Positions 16,788-26,931 of a DNA stretch of 64,000 nt are shown piece by piece. Source of the stretch: Psychrobacter sp. NG25 (GTDB taxonomy: Bacteria; Pseudomonadota; Gammaproteobacteria; Pseudomonadales; Moraxellaceae); assembly GCF_015234355.1 (NCBI RefSeq), contig NZ_JADGMV010000006.1, positions 1 through 64,000 on the forward strand, in the 5' to 3' direction. The first letter of the stretch is position 1, and the number at the start of each line of letters is the position of its first letter. A model generated the notes under the pieces. The model made no database searches. It was not told where the DNA came from and saw only the letters and a list, made by a program, of their open reading frames with translations. The translations under genes were made by a program, and so were the position numbers.

Positions 16788-18002
16788 ATGAGCATTAAAT
16801 TAATATTAAACGAAAATCGTAAGCACGGCGTACCAGTCAAGATTTATACCTCGGATGTTGAGCAAGGCGCAATGCAGCAACTACGCAATTTAGCTCAGCT
16901 AGAGTTTGTGCACTCGCATATTGCGGTGATGCCCGATGTGCACGTTGGTAAAGGTGCGACGGTCGGCAGTGTGATTCCGACCAAGTCCGCCATTATTCCT
17001 GCAGCTGTCGGTGTGGATATCGGCTGCGGTATGAACGCGGTGCGTTTGTCACTGACAGCGAGTGATCTGCCTGACAGTTTAAAGTCGTTGCGGTCGATCG
17101 TTGAGCAGCAAGTGCCAGTCGGCTTTAATATGCACAAGCAAATCCAAGCCAAGAACTCAACGCTTGATCCATTAGGCAAACGCCTAAAACCAATTACTGA
17201 TAAGCATCCAGGTTTACTCAAAATGCTCAAAGGCTTTGAGCGTACGTGGGCGAAGCAGTTGGGAACACTCGGCGGTGGCAATCATTTCATTGAGCTGTGC
17301 TTGGATGAAAACAATGATGTCTGGGTGATGCTGCATTCTGGCAGCCGCGGCATTGGTAACTGTATCGGCCAGTACTTTATCAATCTTGCCAAAAAAGAAC
17401 GTCAATCGCGCTTCGGTCATGTGCCAGATCGTGATTTGTCTTACTTTGCCGAAGGGTCTGATAGCTTTGCTGACTATATCGAAGCAGTAGGCTGGGCGCA
17501 GGACTACGCGTTAGAGAACCGCCGCGAGATGATGCGTCTCGTCATTAAGTCACTGCAGTCGCCACAAGCAGGATTGCCACGATTTCAGCTGACCAAAGAA
17601 GCCATCAATTGCCATCATAACTATGTCAATGAAGAGGTGCATTTTGGTGAGCAAGTCTATTTGACCCGTAAAGGTGCCATTAGTGCTTATGCTGGTGAGC
17701 TTGGGATTATCCCGGGCTCTATGGGCGCAAAGTCCTTTATCGTACGTGGTCTGGGCGAGGCTGAATCGTTTTGCTCATGTTCACATGGGGCAGGGCGACA
17801 GATGAGTCGAGGTAAAGCCATGCGAGCGTTCACTATCGATGAGCTAAAGGCGCAGACGGATGGCGTCGAGTGTCGCAAAGATAAAGGCGTCATCGATGAG
17901 ATACCCGGCGCTTATAAAGACATCGATGAAGTAATGGCCAATCAAGCTGACTTGGTCGAGGTGGTGCATACGCTGAAGCAGGTCATGTGTATTAAAGGCT
18001 AA
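16788..18002 (+). CDS. rtcB: RNA ligase RtcB
   Basis: 404 residues, the compact bacterial form. GTP- and Mn-dependent 3'-phosphate RNA ligase used in RNA repair. Motifs: MPDVHVGKGATVGSVIP, VGVDIGCGMNAVRL (metal Cys), GGGNHFIELC, HSGSRGIGN, NCHHNYV, IPGSMG and SHGAGR, whose His is the guanylylated residue. No rtcA or rtcR is next to it; instead a 78-residue basic protein gene follows 155 bp later. ATG start in a very AT-rich leader. Confidence 0.95.
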   Translation: MSIKLILNENRKHGVPVKIYTSDVEQGAMQQLRNLAQLEFVHSHIAVMPDVHVGKGATVGSVIPTKSAIIPAAVGVDIGCGMNAVRLSLTASDLPDSLKSLRSIVEQQVPVGFNMHKQIQAKNSTLDPLGKRLKPITDKHPGLLKMLKGFERTWAKQLGTLGGGNHFIELCLDENNDVWVMLHSGSRGIGNCIGQYFINLAKKERQSRFGHVPDRDLSYFAEGSDSFADYIEAVGWAQDYALENRREMMRLVIKSLQSPQAGLPRFQLTKEAINCHHNYVNEEVHFGEQVYLTRKGAISAYAGELGIIPGSMGAKSFIVRGLGEAESFCSCSHGAGRQMSRGKAMRAFTIDELKAQTDGVECRKDKGVIDEIPGAYKDIDEVMANQADLVEVVHTLKQVMCIKG

Positions 18003-18157
18003 TGAGTAAAACCATAGCGAGTCACGATGGTGTCAATCGAGCTAAATGTACTAAGTTAAGTATACTATTTGCGCTCGATTTCCTAATCGTGGTCTCACTA
18101 TGCTGTCACTCGAATATATAAAATAGATTTAGATAGATTAAAAATATAGGTAAAAAT

Positions 18158-18394
18158 ATGAGCTTAAAAGAAACTTTAAAAAAGGCCAAACAGATTGAGC
18201 GGCAGTTAGAGCAGCAAGCTGAGACAGGTGTGCAACACTCGCTAGGTACAGTCAAGCCGCGCAACTATTTGGCACTGGATCCACTATTAAGAAAAGGTGG
18301 TATTCACGGAAAAGAAGATATCGATATTGTCCGAAAAAAACGTCGCCGCGAGACCAAGCAGCAGTTACGGAAGACAGATTGGTTATCAGAATAG
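18158..18394 (+). CDS. Small basic hypothetical protein downstream of rtcB
   Basis: 78 residues, Lys/Arg/Gln-rich. An N-terminal helix (ETLKKAKQIERQLEQQ), a middle block NYLALDPLLRKGGIHGKED and a basic tail RKKRRRETKQQLRK. No family recognised. The basic ends suggest nucleic-acid contact, and its position after rtcB hints at an RNA role, but this is only inference. It shares a bidirectional terminator with miaB. Confidence 0.7.
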   Translation: MSLKETLKKAKQIERQLEQQAETGVQHSLGTVKPRNYLALDPLLRKGGIHGKEDIDIVRKKRRRETKQQLRKTDWLSE

Positions 18395-18415
18395 TGATGG
18401 TTAACATTCACGCAT

Positions 18416-18452
18416 AAAAAAGCCGTTCGCTATTATAGTGAACGGCTTTTTT
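18416..18452. terminator. Bidirectional rho-independent terminator
   Basis: AAAAAAGCCGTTC, loop region, GAACGGCTTTTTT. T-runs on both strands serve the 18158 gene and miaB. Confidence 0.92.
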
Positions 18453-18495
18453 ATTCTTACTCAAACTTATAACTTAACCATTGTTACCTTAACCA

Positions 18496-19989
18496 CTATG
18501 CCAATACTTCGATTAGCTCGCCTTTTACCATGTGCGGGCTGACGAAATCAGTAATACGTACGCTTACGAGTTTACCTAACATTTCATCCATTTTCTCAAC
18601 ATCATGGGGGAACATAACGGTACGGGTATTATCCGCCGTGCCGATTAAGCAATCAGGATGACGGTTGGCAACTTGCTCCACCAACACACGTGTCGTGGTG
18701 CCGACCATCTCATGCGTTTTCGCAAGCGTTGAGTCAATGATGACTTTTTGGAATTCAGCCAAGCGTTCTTTTTTAGTTTTGAAACTCACATCATCTGGTA
18801 ATTCTGCCGCTGGCGTGCCTGGACGCTTCGAATAGATAAAGCTGTAAGAGTGATCGAAGTTCAATTCTTTTGCTAGATTCAAAGTATCTTGGAAATCTTG
18901 ATCCGTCTCACCAGGGAAGCCAATAATAAAGTCACTCGATAAGTGAATATCAGGACGAATGGCTTTTAGCTTATTAATCTGATTGATATACACATCAATT
19001 GTGTGATTGCGCTTCATCGCCGCCAAGATAGTATTTGAGCCACTCTGAACCGGTAGATGTAAGTGTGATACCAGCTCTGGCAATTGTGCATAGGCATCAA
19101 TGATGTCATCAGTGAACTCTAGCGGATGGCTGGTCGTATAACGAATACGCTCGACACCGTCGACATGTGAGACATAATGCAATAGCTCAGCGAAACGGCA
19201 AATGCTGCCATCATCTTTTTCACCGCGATAGCCGTTGACGTTTTGACCCAAGAGATTGATTTCACGCACGCCTTGCGCCGCTAAGCTATCAATTTCAGCC
19301 AATACGTCATCGAGTGGACGTGACAATTCTTCACCACGGGTATAAGGCACCACACAAAATGAGCAATATTTTGAGCAACCTTCCATAATAGAGACAAAGG
19401 CTTTAAACCCTTCTACTCTTGGCTCTGGCAAAAAGTCAAACTTTTCGATGCTCGGGAATGACACATCAATCGTACCGATACGGTTTTTAGGTGCGATTTC
19501 ACGTTGTTCGTTTGATTGATCATACAGCTCCGGCAGACGGTGTAAGGTTTGCGGGCCAAACACCATGTCGACGTAAGGCGCACGTTTTTGAATGTTATCG
19601 CCTTCTTGCGAGGCCACGCAACCACCGACGCCAATGACGAGGTCAGGGCGTTTTTCTTTTAGTTTGCGCCAGCGACCCAATTCTGAAAATACTTTCTCTT
19701 GCGCTTTTTCGCGGATAGAGCAGGTATTCATTAACAATACATCGGCTTCGTCGATATCATGCGTGACTTCCATACCGTGGGAATCACCGAGCACGTCGAG
19801 CATTTTGCCAGAGTCATAGACATTCATCTGGCAGCCTTGAGTCGTGACAAAGACTTTTTTGGTAGCTGTTTTGTTTACAGGAGATTGGGCTGAACTTGCT
19901 TCATTGAGTGCAGTGATAGCAGGCGCGGCAGCAGTTGCTTCAGTAACAGCAGCGTCTTTGATGCGGGGGTTGAATACAGTAACACTCAT
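18496..19989 (-). CDS. miaB: tRNA-2-methylthio-N6-dimethylallyladenosine synthase MiaB
   Basis: 497 residues from the chosen ATG. Radical-SAM methylthiotransferase acting on A37 of tRNAs. N-terminal UPF0004 domain with cluster cysteines in [19 protein letters not shown] and [11 protein letters not shown]; radical-SAM motif [16 protein letters not shown]-terminal TRAM domain. The open frame extends to a TTG at 20070, but ATG 19989 ([12 protein letters not shown]) is preferred. Even so, about 45 Ala/Thr-rich residues precede the conserved start [13 protein letters not shown]. Confidence 0.95.
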   Translation of the reverse strand: MSVTVFNPRIKDAAVTEATAAAPAITALNEASSAQSPVNKTATKKVFVTTQGCQMNVYDSGKMLDVLGDSHGMEVTHDIDEADVLLMNTCSIREKAQEKVFSELGRWRKLKEKRPDLVIGVGGCVASQEGDNIQKRAPYVDMVFGPQTLHRLPELYDQSNEQREIAPKNRIGTIDVSFPSIEKFDFLPEPRVEGFKAFVSIMEGCSKYCSFCVVPYTRGEELSRPLDDVLAEIDSLAAQGVREINLLGQNVNGYRGEKDDGSICRFAELLHYVSHVDGVERIRYTTSHPLEFTDDIIDAYAQLPELVSHLHLPVQSGSNTILAAMKRNHTIDVYINQINKLKAIRPDIHLSSDFIIGFPGETDQDFQDTLNLAKELNFDHSYSFIYSKRPGTPAAELPDDVSFKTKKERLAEFQKVIIDSTLAKTHEMVGTTTRVLVEQVANRHPDCLIGTADNTRTVMFPHDVEKMDEMLGKLVSVRITDFVSPHMVKGELIEVLA

Positions 19990-20336
19990 AAGGATAAGTC
20001 CATGATTGACTAAAAATATAGCGGGGTAGACGATTAACAGGTGGCGTATTTTATCACAACCCTCTACCAATGTGAAAAATTAGCGTGGGTGATCATTGGT
20101 CAATATTATAAATTATTCATAACGGTATCAATTGTTTACTAGAGTTAGCAGCGCTTTTGATAAAAAATACGACTCGACATCATTTCTATGTTACACCGTA
20201 CTGTCCTATTTATTAACAAAAGGTAAAGGCTATGGTTGAAAGTGCAACGAGTATAGTATGATGAATAAAACCACCTTAGCGGTACATTATAAATCGCTGT
20301 TTAATTATTTGTAGAGACATAATAAAGAGAGTCAAT
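19990..20336. other. Divergent promoter region miaB / slt
   Basis: 347 bp between divergent starts, AT-rich, with no repeat or RNA signal recognised. Confidence 0.4.
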
Positions 20337-22457
20337 ATGACAGAGTTGCGCGTTGCTCATAGCATCAAGGATAGAGAGTTGGCCAGTCAAAAGCGTAGTT
20401 CTGAGCGATCTAGAGCAGGTAGGCTGCGGGTGAGTGCGCTGAGTTTGGCGACGGCAGCGAGTGCGTTAGGGCTATCGCAAGTTGCTTGTGCAGAGCTGAC
20501 ATGGGGTGATAGCGAGAGCTACCAGCAAGAGAATAACTATCAGCAAGACAGTGGTATTGACTCATTTATGTCAGCAGCAAGCGCCGCGGACCGAGGTGAT
20601 GTCAGCGCCCTTTATGGTTATGAGCAAGCGATGAGTGGTGGTTTGTTTGCGATGTATCCAACGTATTGGCGAATGAATCTGGATCTTAATTCACAAAGTG
20701 CGGCTGCGGTGTCACAGTTCGTACGTCAGTATCCTGATACTGTGATGGCTGAGAAATTGGTTGCGGATTTTGCTGAGACCAAAGCAGGATCAAATGATTA
20801 TGCTTCAGTACGTCAAGTCGCGAATTTAATTACTAATGCCGATGCCAGTGAGCGCTGTGCAGTTGCGCTTGGTTTCAATAATGGTGGCGACACGATGCGT
20901 GCGATGGCAGCCAAGTCTGATGTCTGGCTGAATACGCAAAAGCAGCCAGCGTTGTGTGATCAGCTAGCGATGGAGATGAATAATAACGCGTTGATTAGCG
21001 ATCAGGACCGTGTGTCTCGTCTAAAACGTATGCTACGTAAAGGTAAAACCGGTGACATCATGGCATTGTCATCACGCTTAGGTACGCCCATTGCTTATTC
21101 AGCATTGAGTGAGATTCAACTGAGTCCGTCTTCATTCTTTACCAGTTTTGGTAGACAGTCTGCCAGTCAGACCAATCAGTATCTCTACTTGTATGCGTTA
21201 GGCCGTGTCGCTGACAAGTCTTATCGCGAGGCCGCGCTACAGTTGGATTTCGATATCAAGCAAGACAATCAGCGTCCGGTGAAGCTGTTGAATGATGATA
21301 CCCGACGCTATGCTTATCGCATCCTCGGGGTACAGCGTATGAACCATAATACAGATGATGGTTTTAATGCTGAGGCAGTTGAATGGTTCCGTAATAGCTT
21401 GGATAACGACTTTAATTTTGAAGAAGCCGAAGACTATGCCATGGCAGCCATTCGCTTTAGCCAATGGGATGATGTGGTCGAAGCTATCTCTAGAATGGAG
21501 AGCGAAACTCAAAAAAGTAGCCAGTGGCAATATTGGCTAGCACGCGCATATGAGCAATCGAGCGATTCAAACAAACGTAACACTGCTAAAAAAATGTATA
21601 AGAATATCGCAAAAAGTAATGAGTATTACGGTTTGATGGCAAAAGATAAAATTGGTCAACGTTTCGATGCTAGCCAGTTCGGTGGTAATAATCTGCCCAA
21701 CGTGAGTACCTCGGATCGCGCACGTGTTATGCAAGATGGTAACTTTGCTCGTGCTTTTGCCTTGTATAACTCTGACGCTAGTCGTGCTTATGCCAACCGT
21801 GAGTGGAACTGGGCGGTGAAGCAGGCACGCGACAAACGTGATGACAACTTAATCATTGCTGCTGCCCGTCAAGCACATGACATGGGCTGGCTCGATCGTG
21901 CGATTTACGCGGTTGATAATACGGATAGAGTCGATAGCTTGGCACTATCTCATCCAATGCCGCACCAGGATGCCGTCGTTCGCTACAGCCAATCTGCTGG
22001 CATCGATCCAGAGTGGGCTTATGGCATTATGCGTCAAGAGAGTCGCTTTGTGACTTCTGCACGCTCAAACGTTGGGGCAAGTGGACTGATGCAGGTCATG
22101 CCTGATACGGCAAAATATATCGCTCGTAATCTAGGTGAAACTTATAGTGCTAGCCGTGCTAATAGTGGTGATACCAATATTCGTTATGGTACGTGGTATA
22201 TGGGTGATATCTTGAGCAAGTTGAACCGTCAGCCTGTCGTTGCTACAGCAGGCTACAATGCTGGACCTAACAATGCCAAACGCTGGCAGCCAGTATATGG
22301 GTCACTTGCAGCAGATCAATATGTTGAGTCTATCGCATTTCCTGAAACGCGCAATTACGTCAAGCACGTAATGGAGAACGCCACTATCTATAGCAGCTTA
22401 TTGGGTCGTAGTCAGCCTATTAGCCAGCGCATGGGTACCGTGCCTTCTTCTTTTTAG
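20337..22457 (+). CDS. Soluble lytic murein transglycosylase (Slt70-like)
   Basis: 706 residues. Signal peptide at about 30-52 (LRVSALSLATAASALGL, then ACA), long alpha-helical superhelix domain, then a C-terminal SLT domain with the catalytic Glu in GIMRQESRF, followed by SNVGASGLMQVMPDTA and TAGYNAGPNNAKRW. It cleaves peptidoglycan between MurNAc and GlcNAc in the periplasm with formation of 1,6-anhydroMurNAc. The signal peptide is preceded by an unusually long basic N-region of about 30 residues. A 16-bp-stem terminator follows. Confidence 0.93.
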   Translation: MTELRVAHSIKDRELASQKRSSERSRAGRLRVSALSLATAASALGLSQVACAELTWGDSESYQQENNYQQDSGIDSFMSAASAADRGDVSALYGYEQAMSGGLFAMYPTYWRMNLDLNSQSAAAVSQFVRQYPDTVMAEKLVADFAETKAGSNDYASVRQVANLITNADASERCAVALGFNNGGDTMRAMAAKSDVWLNTQKQPALCDQLAMEMNNNALISDQDRVSRLKRMLRKGKTGDIMALSSRLGTPIAYSALSEIQLSPSSFFTSFGRQSASQTNQYLYLYALGRVADKSYREAALQLDFDIKQDNQRPVKLLNDDTRRYAYRILGVQRMNHNTDDGFNAEAVEWFRNSLDNDFNFEEAEDYAMAAIRFSQWDDVVEAISRMESETQKSSQWQYWLARAYEQSSDSNKRNTAKKMYKNIAKSNEYYGLMAKDKIGQRFDASQFGGNNLPNVSTSDRARVMQDGNFARAFALYNSDASRAYANREWNWAVKQARDKRDDNLIIAAARQAHDMGWLDRAIYAVDNTDRVDSLALSHPMPHQDAVVRYSQSAGIDPEWAYGIMRQESRFVTSARSNVGASGLMQVMPDTAKYIARNLGETYSASRANSGDTNIRYGTWYMGDILSKLNRQPVVATAGYNAGPNNAKRWQPVYGSLAADQYVESIAFPETRNYVKHVMENATIYSSLLGRSQPISQRMGTVPSSF

Positions 22458-22476
22458 AGCGCTCATTTACGATTCA

Positions 22477-22516
22477 AATAAGCCACTGACGAGCAATCGT
22501 TAGTGGCTTATTTTTA
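22477..22516 (+). terminator. Rho-independent terminator of slt gene
   Basis: AATAAGCCACTGACGA, loop GCAA, TCGTTAGTGGCTTATT with one G-T pair, then T-run. Confidence 0.9.
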
Positions 22517-22913
22517 TACATTGATTTTAGTCGTCCTAATCTCATGTTTACGTTTCTGCTATAGATTAAAAAAAACGATTTGTTACCATTGCATTAATCA
22601 TTGTCTTTAATTGATGTTTATAAATCGCTGTTCATATTTTTTAGCTCTATGTTTAGTGGTATGCGTGTTTGTATGTCAAACGCCATAATCTAAGCGATAG
22701 CCTATATTTTATCACTGCTAGATGCCTCCAGCCCTTATGATCAAAAAATACTTTACTCTATGTATGTTATCGAAAGTTAGACGTCAGTCATCTATGCAGG
22801 TGTACTCGCCATCTAACCTGACGGCGACCCCGAGTCATTCGAATGTTCATTCAGCGATCAAACCAATCAAAATTTTTAATAAAAGTCACGCAAGTCTAAT
22901 CAACAAGCATTTC
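22517..22913. other. Spacer before the RNase T2-like gene
   Basis: About 400 bp. The downstream frame is open from ATG 22722, but that part encodes a low-complexity leader with no ribosome site, so it may be untranslated. Nothing else recognised. Confidence 0.4.
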
Positions 22914-23555
22914 ATGAGTAAAATAAATACCACGGTGGGGATTGGTGCATTACTAATATTGCAAGGTATGGTTCTAATGCCAGCACATGCTGCCAGTACC
23001 GCGAGGAGTGGCCAACGTGTGTTGATGATCGAAATGACACCTGCCTTATGTAGTATGCAGCCAACCCGTGCCCGTATGCGTCAATGTCTAGAAGGCTATT
23101 CGCTCACTGTATCGGGTTTAGATATGGGCTATGGTGAGCGTTGCGGTCGTGGTAGTGAGCCACGTTTAACACCGCTTCAGCTAAAAGTCGTCAACCGTAT
23201 CATGCCTGATACCACAGTACGCAGCCAAACATGGCAACGTTATGGTGCCTGTAGTCCGTTTAGTGCCAGTAGTTACTTTCGCCAGATTACCAATTACGCT
23301 GGCGCATTGAAATTGCCGAAGGAGCTAAATACGGGTAATAGCTATACGGTTTCTAAGTCACGATTTATCAGTCAGATGACTCGCCTTAATAAAGGTATGT
23401 CATCGGCTAGTGTCGACCTAATTTGCCAAGCGGGCAGCCGAAAGCAGTCTATCTTGACGGATATTCATGTTTGTTATGAAGGTTCTGAATTTGGCAGTTG
23501 TCCTAATGTTGTGGACAGTTGTGGTAGTCGCTTTATCATTTCAGGTGGTGAGTAA
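22914..23555 (+). CDS. RNase T2-fold secreted protein lacking catalytic histidines
   Basis: 213 residues from ATG 22914. Signal peptide at 1-27 (ALLILQGMVLMPAHAAS). The Cys-rich body resembles the RNase T2/RNase I family: RQCLEGYSLTVSGLDMGYGERC stands where family members have the H-G-L-W histidine, and QTWQRYGACSPFSASSYF where they have K-H-G-T-C. Both catalytic His positions read Ser and Tyr, so RNA cleavage by the usual mechanism is not expected. It might bind RNA or serve another periplasmic role. The frame is open from 22722 (277 residues), but no start there has a ribosome site. Flanked by slt and mdh with no clear operon. Confidence 0.65.
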   Translation: MSKINTTVGIGALLILQGMVLMPAHAASTARSGQRVLMIEMTPALCSMQPTRARMRQCLEGYSLTVSGLDMGYGERCGRGSEPRLTPLQLKVVNRIMPDTTVRSQTWQRYGACSPFSASSYFRQITNYAGALKLPKELNTGNSYTVSKSRFISQMTRLNKGMSSASVDLICQAGSRKQSILTDIHVCYEGSEFGSCPNVVDSCGSRFIISGGE

Positions 23556-23967
23556 CTTTCCTCAATGCTATTTGAAAGTCATCATTTAGCATCCTTTTTG
23601 ATACCCTCTTTGACAGTTTTTAGTCCTAAATTATAGCCTTGTCCTTTTATAATAAGCGTTATATCAAGCGTTATATCAAGCGATATAGTGCTAATCCACG
23701 TTATCGTCAGCTCCTTTTAGATCTGTCTTAGTGCTTGATTCATAAGCGCTTTACTTGCTTAAAGCCCCTCTCGTATAAAATGTAACAATATAATAGGTCG
23801 TAGGCCTCTTATTGTCTCTAGACGATTCGCCGAACGAAGTGCTACACTAACCCTCGGTTTATGGCTGCTGCTATGCAGCAAACAAGTCGATATCTAAAAT
23901 GATAATCATTCATTAGAGTCATCAATTAGAATCATGAATTATCTAATAATTAATTAGGGAGTATTCA
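23556..23967. other. Intergenic region upstream of mdh
   Basis: 412 bp. Contains three tandem 12-bp units (AAGCGTTATATC, AAGCGTTATATC, then AAGCGATATAGT) at 23653-23688. Otherwise no gene or RNA is recognised. Confidence 0.5.
23653..23688 (+). repeat. 12-bp tandem repeat, three units
   Basis: Two perfect AAGCGTTATATC units and a third diverged one, about 280 bp upstream of mdh. Confidence 0.8.
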
Positions 23968-24957
23968 ATGTCAATGAAACAGCCTTTACGTGTTGCCGTC
24001 ACTGGTGCCGCTGGTAATATCAGCTATGCTATGCTATTTCGTATTGCATCTGGCGAGATGTTAGGTAAAGATCAGCCAGTTATTCTACAATTGCTTGAAA
24101 TCACGCCAGCACTTGACGCCCTAAAGGGTGTGGTCATGGAATTGGAAGATTGTGCATTCCCATTATTGGCTGGCATCGTCCAAACTGATGATGCTAATGT
24201 TGCATTCAAAGACATTGATTATGCTTTACTTGTTGGTGCTCGTCCTCGTGGCCCAGGTATGGAACGCAAAGATTTGCTAGAAGCCAATGCTGCGATTTTC
24301 TCAGCACAAGGTAAAGCATTGAATGACGTAGCAAGCCGTGACGTAAAAGTATTGGTAGTGGGTAACCCTGCGAACACCAATGCGCTTATCGCTCAACGCA
24401 ATGCACCAGATCTTGATCCACGTAACTTCACAGCTATGACTCGTTTGGATCACAACCGTGCCATGGCTCAGTTGGCTGGTAAAACTGACAGCACTGTAAA
24501 TGACGTGAAAAAAATGATCATCTGGGGTAACCACTCATCAACTCAGTATCCAGATCTAACGGCTTGTACTGTAAACGGTAAGCCAGCGCTAGATCTAGTT
24601 GATCGTACTTGGTACGAAGGCACTTATATCCCAGAAGTACAACAACGCGGCGCAGCAATTATTAAAGCTCGCGGTGCTTCATCTGCCGCTTCTGCTGCCA
24701 ATGCTGCCATTGCACATATGCGCACTTGGGCACTTGGTACTGATGAGAACGACTGGGTATCAATGGGCGTTTACTCAAACGGCGAATACGGTATCGCGGA
24801 AGGTTTGATCTACTCATTCCCATGCACGTGTACTAACGGCGACTGGTCTATCGTAGACGGCGTTGATGTATCATCTGATTTCTCAAAAGAGAAAATGGCT
24901 GCGACTGAGCAAGAGCTTAGCGAAGAGCGTGATGCAGTAGCACACTTACTACCATAA
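23968..24957 (+). CDS. mdh: Malate dehydrogenase
   Basis: 329 residues, the normal length for the cytosolic-type bacterial enzyme. Interconverts malate and oxaloacetate with NAD in the TCA cycle. NAD-binding [22 protein letters not shown] at the N-terminus, [18 protein letters not shown] loop with substrate-binding Arg residues, TRLDHNRA and catalytic [14 protein letters not shown] start with TAGGGAG upstream. Ends before a terminator. Confidence 0.97.
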   Translation: MSMKQPLRVAVTGAAGNISYAMLFRIASGEMLGKDQPVILQLLEITPALDALKGVVMELEDCAFPLLAGIVQTDDANVAFKDIDYALLVGARPRGPGMERKDLLEANAAIFSAQGKALNDVASRDVKVLVVGNPANTNALIAQRNAPDLDPRNFTAMTRLDHNRAMAQLAGKTDSTVNDVKKMIIWGNHSSTQYPDLTACTVNGKPALDLVDRTWYEGTYIPEVQQRGAAIIKARGASSAASAANAAIAHMRTWALGTDENDWVSMGVYSNGEYGIAEGLIYSFPCTCTNGDWSIVDGVDVSSDFSKEKMAATEQELSEERDAVAHLLP

Positions 24958-25291
24958 GTAGATATTTTGCTTAAGTGGTAAGAGCAACGGCAGTATAAAA
25001 AGGCCCTCTGAAATATGAGGGCTTTTTTGTGTCTTGGAAAAATAAGCAATGGTTTTAGCTAATTCAAGACACTTAGAGGTAAGTAAGGCAAGCAAAGAAA
25101 AATAAGCAAGATACCAAAAATAATAGCCTAACGTCGTATTTGATTTATATAAAATTGGACCGCTGCCATTAATACAATTGATAACGTTAGATAAACGTTG
25201 GTTAACAGCTATTAAAATAGAGCCTGCTACAATAAAGTGGTAAACATAAATAATAATCACAGCTAAACCTGCATTATCTAGGGAGAAAAAT
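24958..25291. other. Intergenic region mdh to DUF2789 gene
   Basis: 334 bp: the mdh terminator (24997-25028), then AT-rich spacer without visible features. Confidence 0.45.
24997..25028 (+). terminator. Rho-independent terminator of mdh
   Basis: AAAAAGGCCCTC, loop TGAAATAT, GAGGGCTTTTTT. Confidence 0.88.
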
Positions 25292-25531
25292 ATGTTGAAT
25301 GAACCTGAATATAATATAAACGAATTATTTGCGCAGCTAGGACTTGATAGCTCAGATGAGGCAATTGATAGCTTTATTGAAACACATAAACTGGCCAAAG
25401 AAGAGAAGCTGATAGAGTCGAGTGTTTGGACTGACAATCAGCGTATGTTTTTGCAAGAGGAATGGGAAAAAGATGCGGAATGGGTAGAAGTTATTGATGA
25501 TTTGAACGTACGTATGCACCCAGATGCCTAG
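25292..25531 (+). CDS. DUF2789 family protein
   Basis: 79 residues. MLNEPEYNINELFAQLGLDSSDEAIDSFIETH and FLQEEWEKDAEWVEVIDDLNVRM match the small helical DUF2789 family of gammaproteobacteria; no function is established. Strong AGGGAGA ribosome site. Terminated at 25566-25602. Confidence 0.85.
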   Translation: MLNEPEYNINELFAQLGLDSSDEAIDSFIETHKLAKEEKLIESSVWTDNQRMFLQEEWEKDAEWVEVIDDLNVRMHPDA

Positions 25532-25565
25532 TTGTAAAAGCAAATTTATAAAAAAGCTGTCTCAT

Positions 25566-25602
25566 AAAAAAACCCACGAACATTCATGCTGTGGGTTTTT
25601 TT
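25566..25602. terminator. Bidirectional rho-independent terminator
   Basis: AAAAAAACCCAC, 13-nt loop, GTGGGTTTTTTT; serves the DUF2789 gene and convergent ribF. Confidence 0.92.
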
Positions 25603-25620
25603 ATGATTTATATATCTGTT

Positions 25621-26664
25621 CTAACGGATTTGTTGTTTTGCTCGCCACTCAATCAACTCTTTTACATCGTTATGAATGCCAGTCTTTAATGCCTCTAAGC
25701 CATCGTAACGTCGTTCACCATGCAGATAATGCAAAAATCGAACCTGTAGAGTCAGGCCATATAAATCAGCTTGCAGCTCTGGGAAATGAACTTCTAGACG
25801 CCAATTATGCGCTTTGTCTACCGAAGGTCTAGTACCGACATTGGCTGTACCAAACAAGCTATCAGCACGTAATCCTGCTATACCAGTTTGTCCGTTGACC
25901 GCATTTACAGTTAGGCCATTAGGAATTATTTGTCCATTATCATCGAGACTGACCACATCGACACCGAAGATGCCATGCAACGCAGGCTTTAAGCGTTTTA
26001 GATCAATATTGGCAGTAGGGAAGTCTATCGTGCGGCCAATTTGATCACCACGGACGACCAGTCCTGTAATGGCATAGTCGCGACCTAGTAAGGTATTGGC
26101 GGCATCAATATCACCAGCCAACAGCATATCACGCACACGAGTAGAGCTGATACGTGCCGCATTATCACTACTGTCAGTGACAGTATGTAAGTTGGTCACA
26201 TCCAGACCATAATCACGCAAAAACTGACTGTCACCAGTACGGTCATGACCAAACTTAAAGTCATCGCCTAGTACTAGAGCTTGTACATTCAAACGCTTGG
26301 CCAAAATATCTGCAAATGCTTGTGCGGATAGCGACCGGAAATCTGTATCAAATCCCGCCACAATCAAAGTTTCAACACCATACTCTGCTAGCAAGGCTTG
26401 TTTTTCAGCGAGATTGGTTAAGCGAGCAGGCGCAGTGGCTGTCGCAAAAAACTCACGAGGCTGTGGCTCAAATATCATGACAGCAGAGCCAAGATTTTGC
26501 GCCTGTGCAATTTCTCTGACTTGTGTAAGCATCGCTTGATGCCCCAAATGTACGCCGTCAAAATTGCCTATAGTGAGCACACAGGGCGCTAAATCTACAT
26601 GGCTAATATTGGCAGGCAGTGTACTTGGTGACGCAATCAGTTGCTCAAGAAAATAGGTGTTCAT
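25621..26664 (-). CDS. ribF: Bifunctional riboflavin kinase / FAD synthetase
   Basis: 347 residues. N-terminal nucleotidyltransferase with TIGNFDGVHLGHQAML; C-terminal riboflavin kinase with GRDYAITGLVVRGDQIGRTIDFPTANI. Makes FMN and then FAD from riboflavin, the cofactor needed by the BLUF protein and by SDH in this window. Length is slightly above the E. coli enzyme. Monocistronic here. Confidence 0.95.
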   Translation of the reverse strand: MNTYFLEQLIASPSTLPANISHVDLAPCVLTIGNFDGVHLGHQAMLTQVREIAQAQNLGSAVMIFEPQPREFFATATAPARLTNLAEKQALLAEYGVETLIVAGFDTDFRSLSAQAFADILAKRLNVQALVLGDDFKFGHDRTGDSQFLRDYGLDVTNLHTVTDSSDNAARISSTRVRDMLLAGDIDAANTLLGRDYAITGLVVRGDQIGRTIDFPTANIDLKRLKPALHGIFGVDVVSLDDNGQIIPNGLTVNAVNGQTGIAGLRADSLFGTANVGTRPSVDKAHNWRLEVHFPELQADLYGLTLQVRFLHYLHGERRYDGLEALKTGIHNDVKELIEWRAKQQIR

Positions 26665-26931
26665 AAATTTTCAGCTATGATAGATAAGACCAGATAAAAA
26701 AAGAAAAACACACCATACCAAAAATCGATGTGTCTAAAATCAGCCATTATAAAGTAAAATGGCTATACTAACATCCTATAGTCTACTCATTATATAAGTA
26801 GGGCGCTGTCAGTTCCGCTATTTTAAAAGAACAGAACCACTTCGCTTATCTTCCTTTGACGACTATCGTTAGCAATCAGCTGTATTTAAAAATTCCTGCG
26901 AATCATACGACCAACTAACTATGGAGCTCCT

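Noticed and set aside
24949..25437. 162-codon minus-strand ORF after mdh
   Set aside because: Overlaps the mdh terminator and the DUF2789 gene antisense; the peptide has no motif and reads as a shadow of AT-rich spacer.
26774..26880. Very degenerate 107-bp repeat upstream of the GNAT gene
   Set aside because: Only the first 25 bp (TATAGTC then TATA-AAGTA) resemble the family; too weak to list as a copy.
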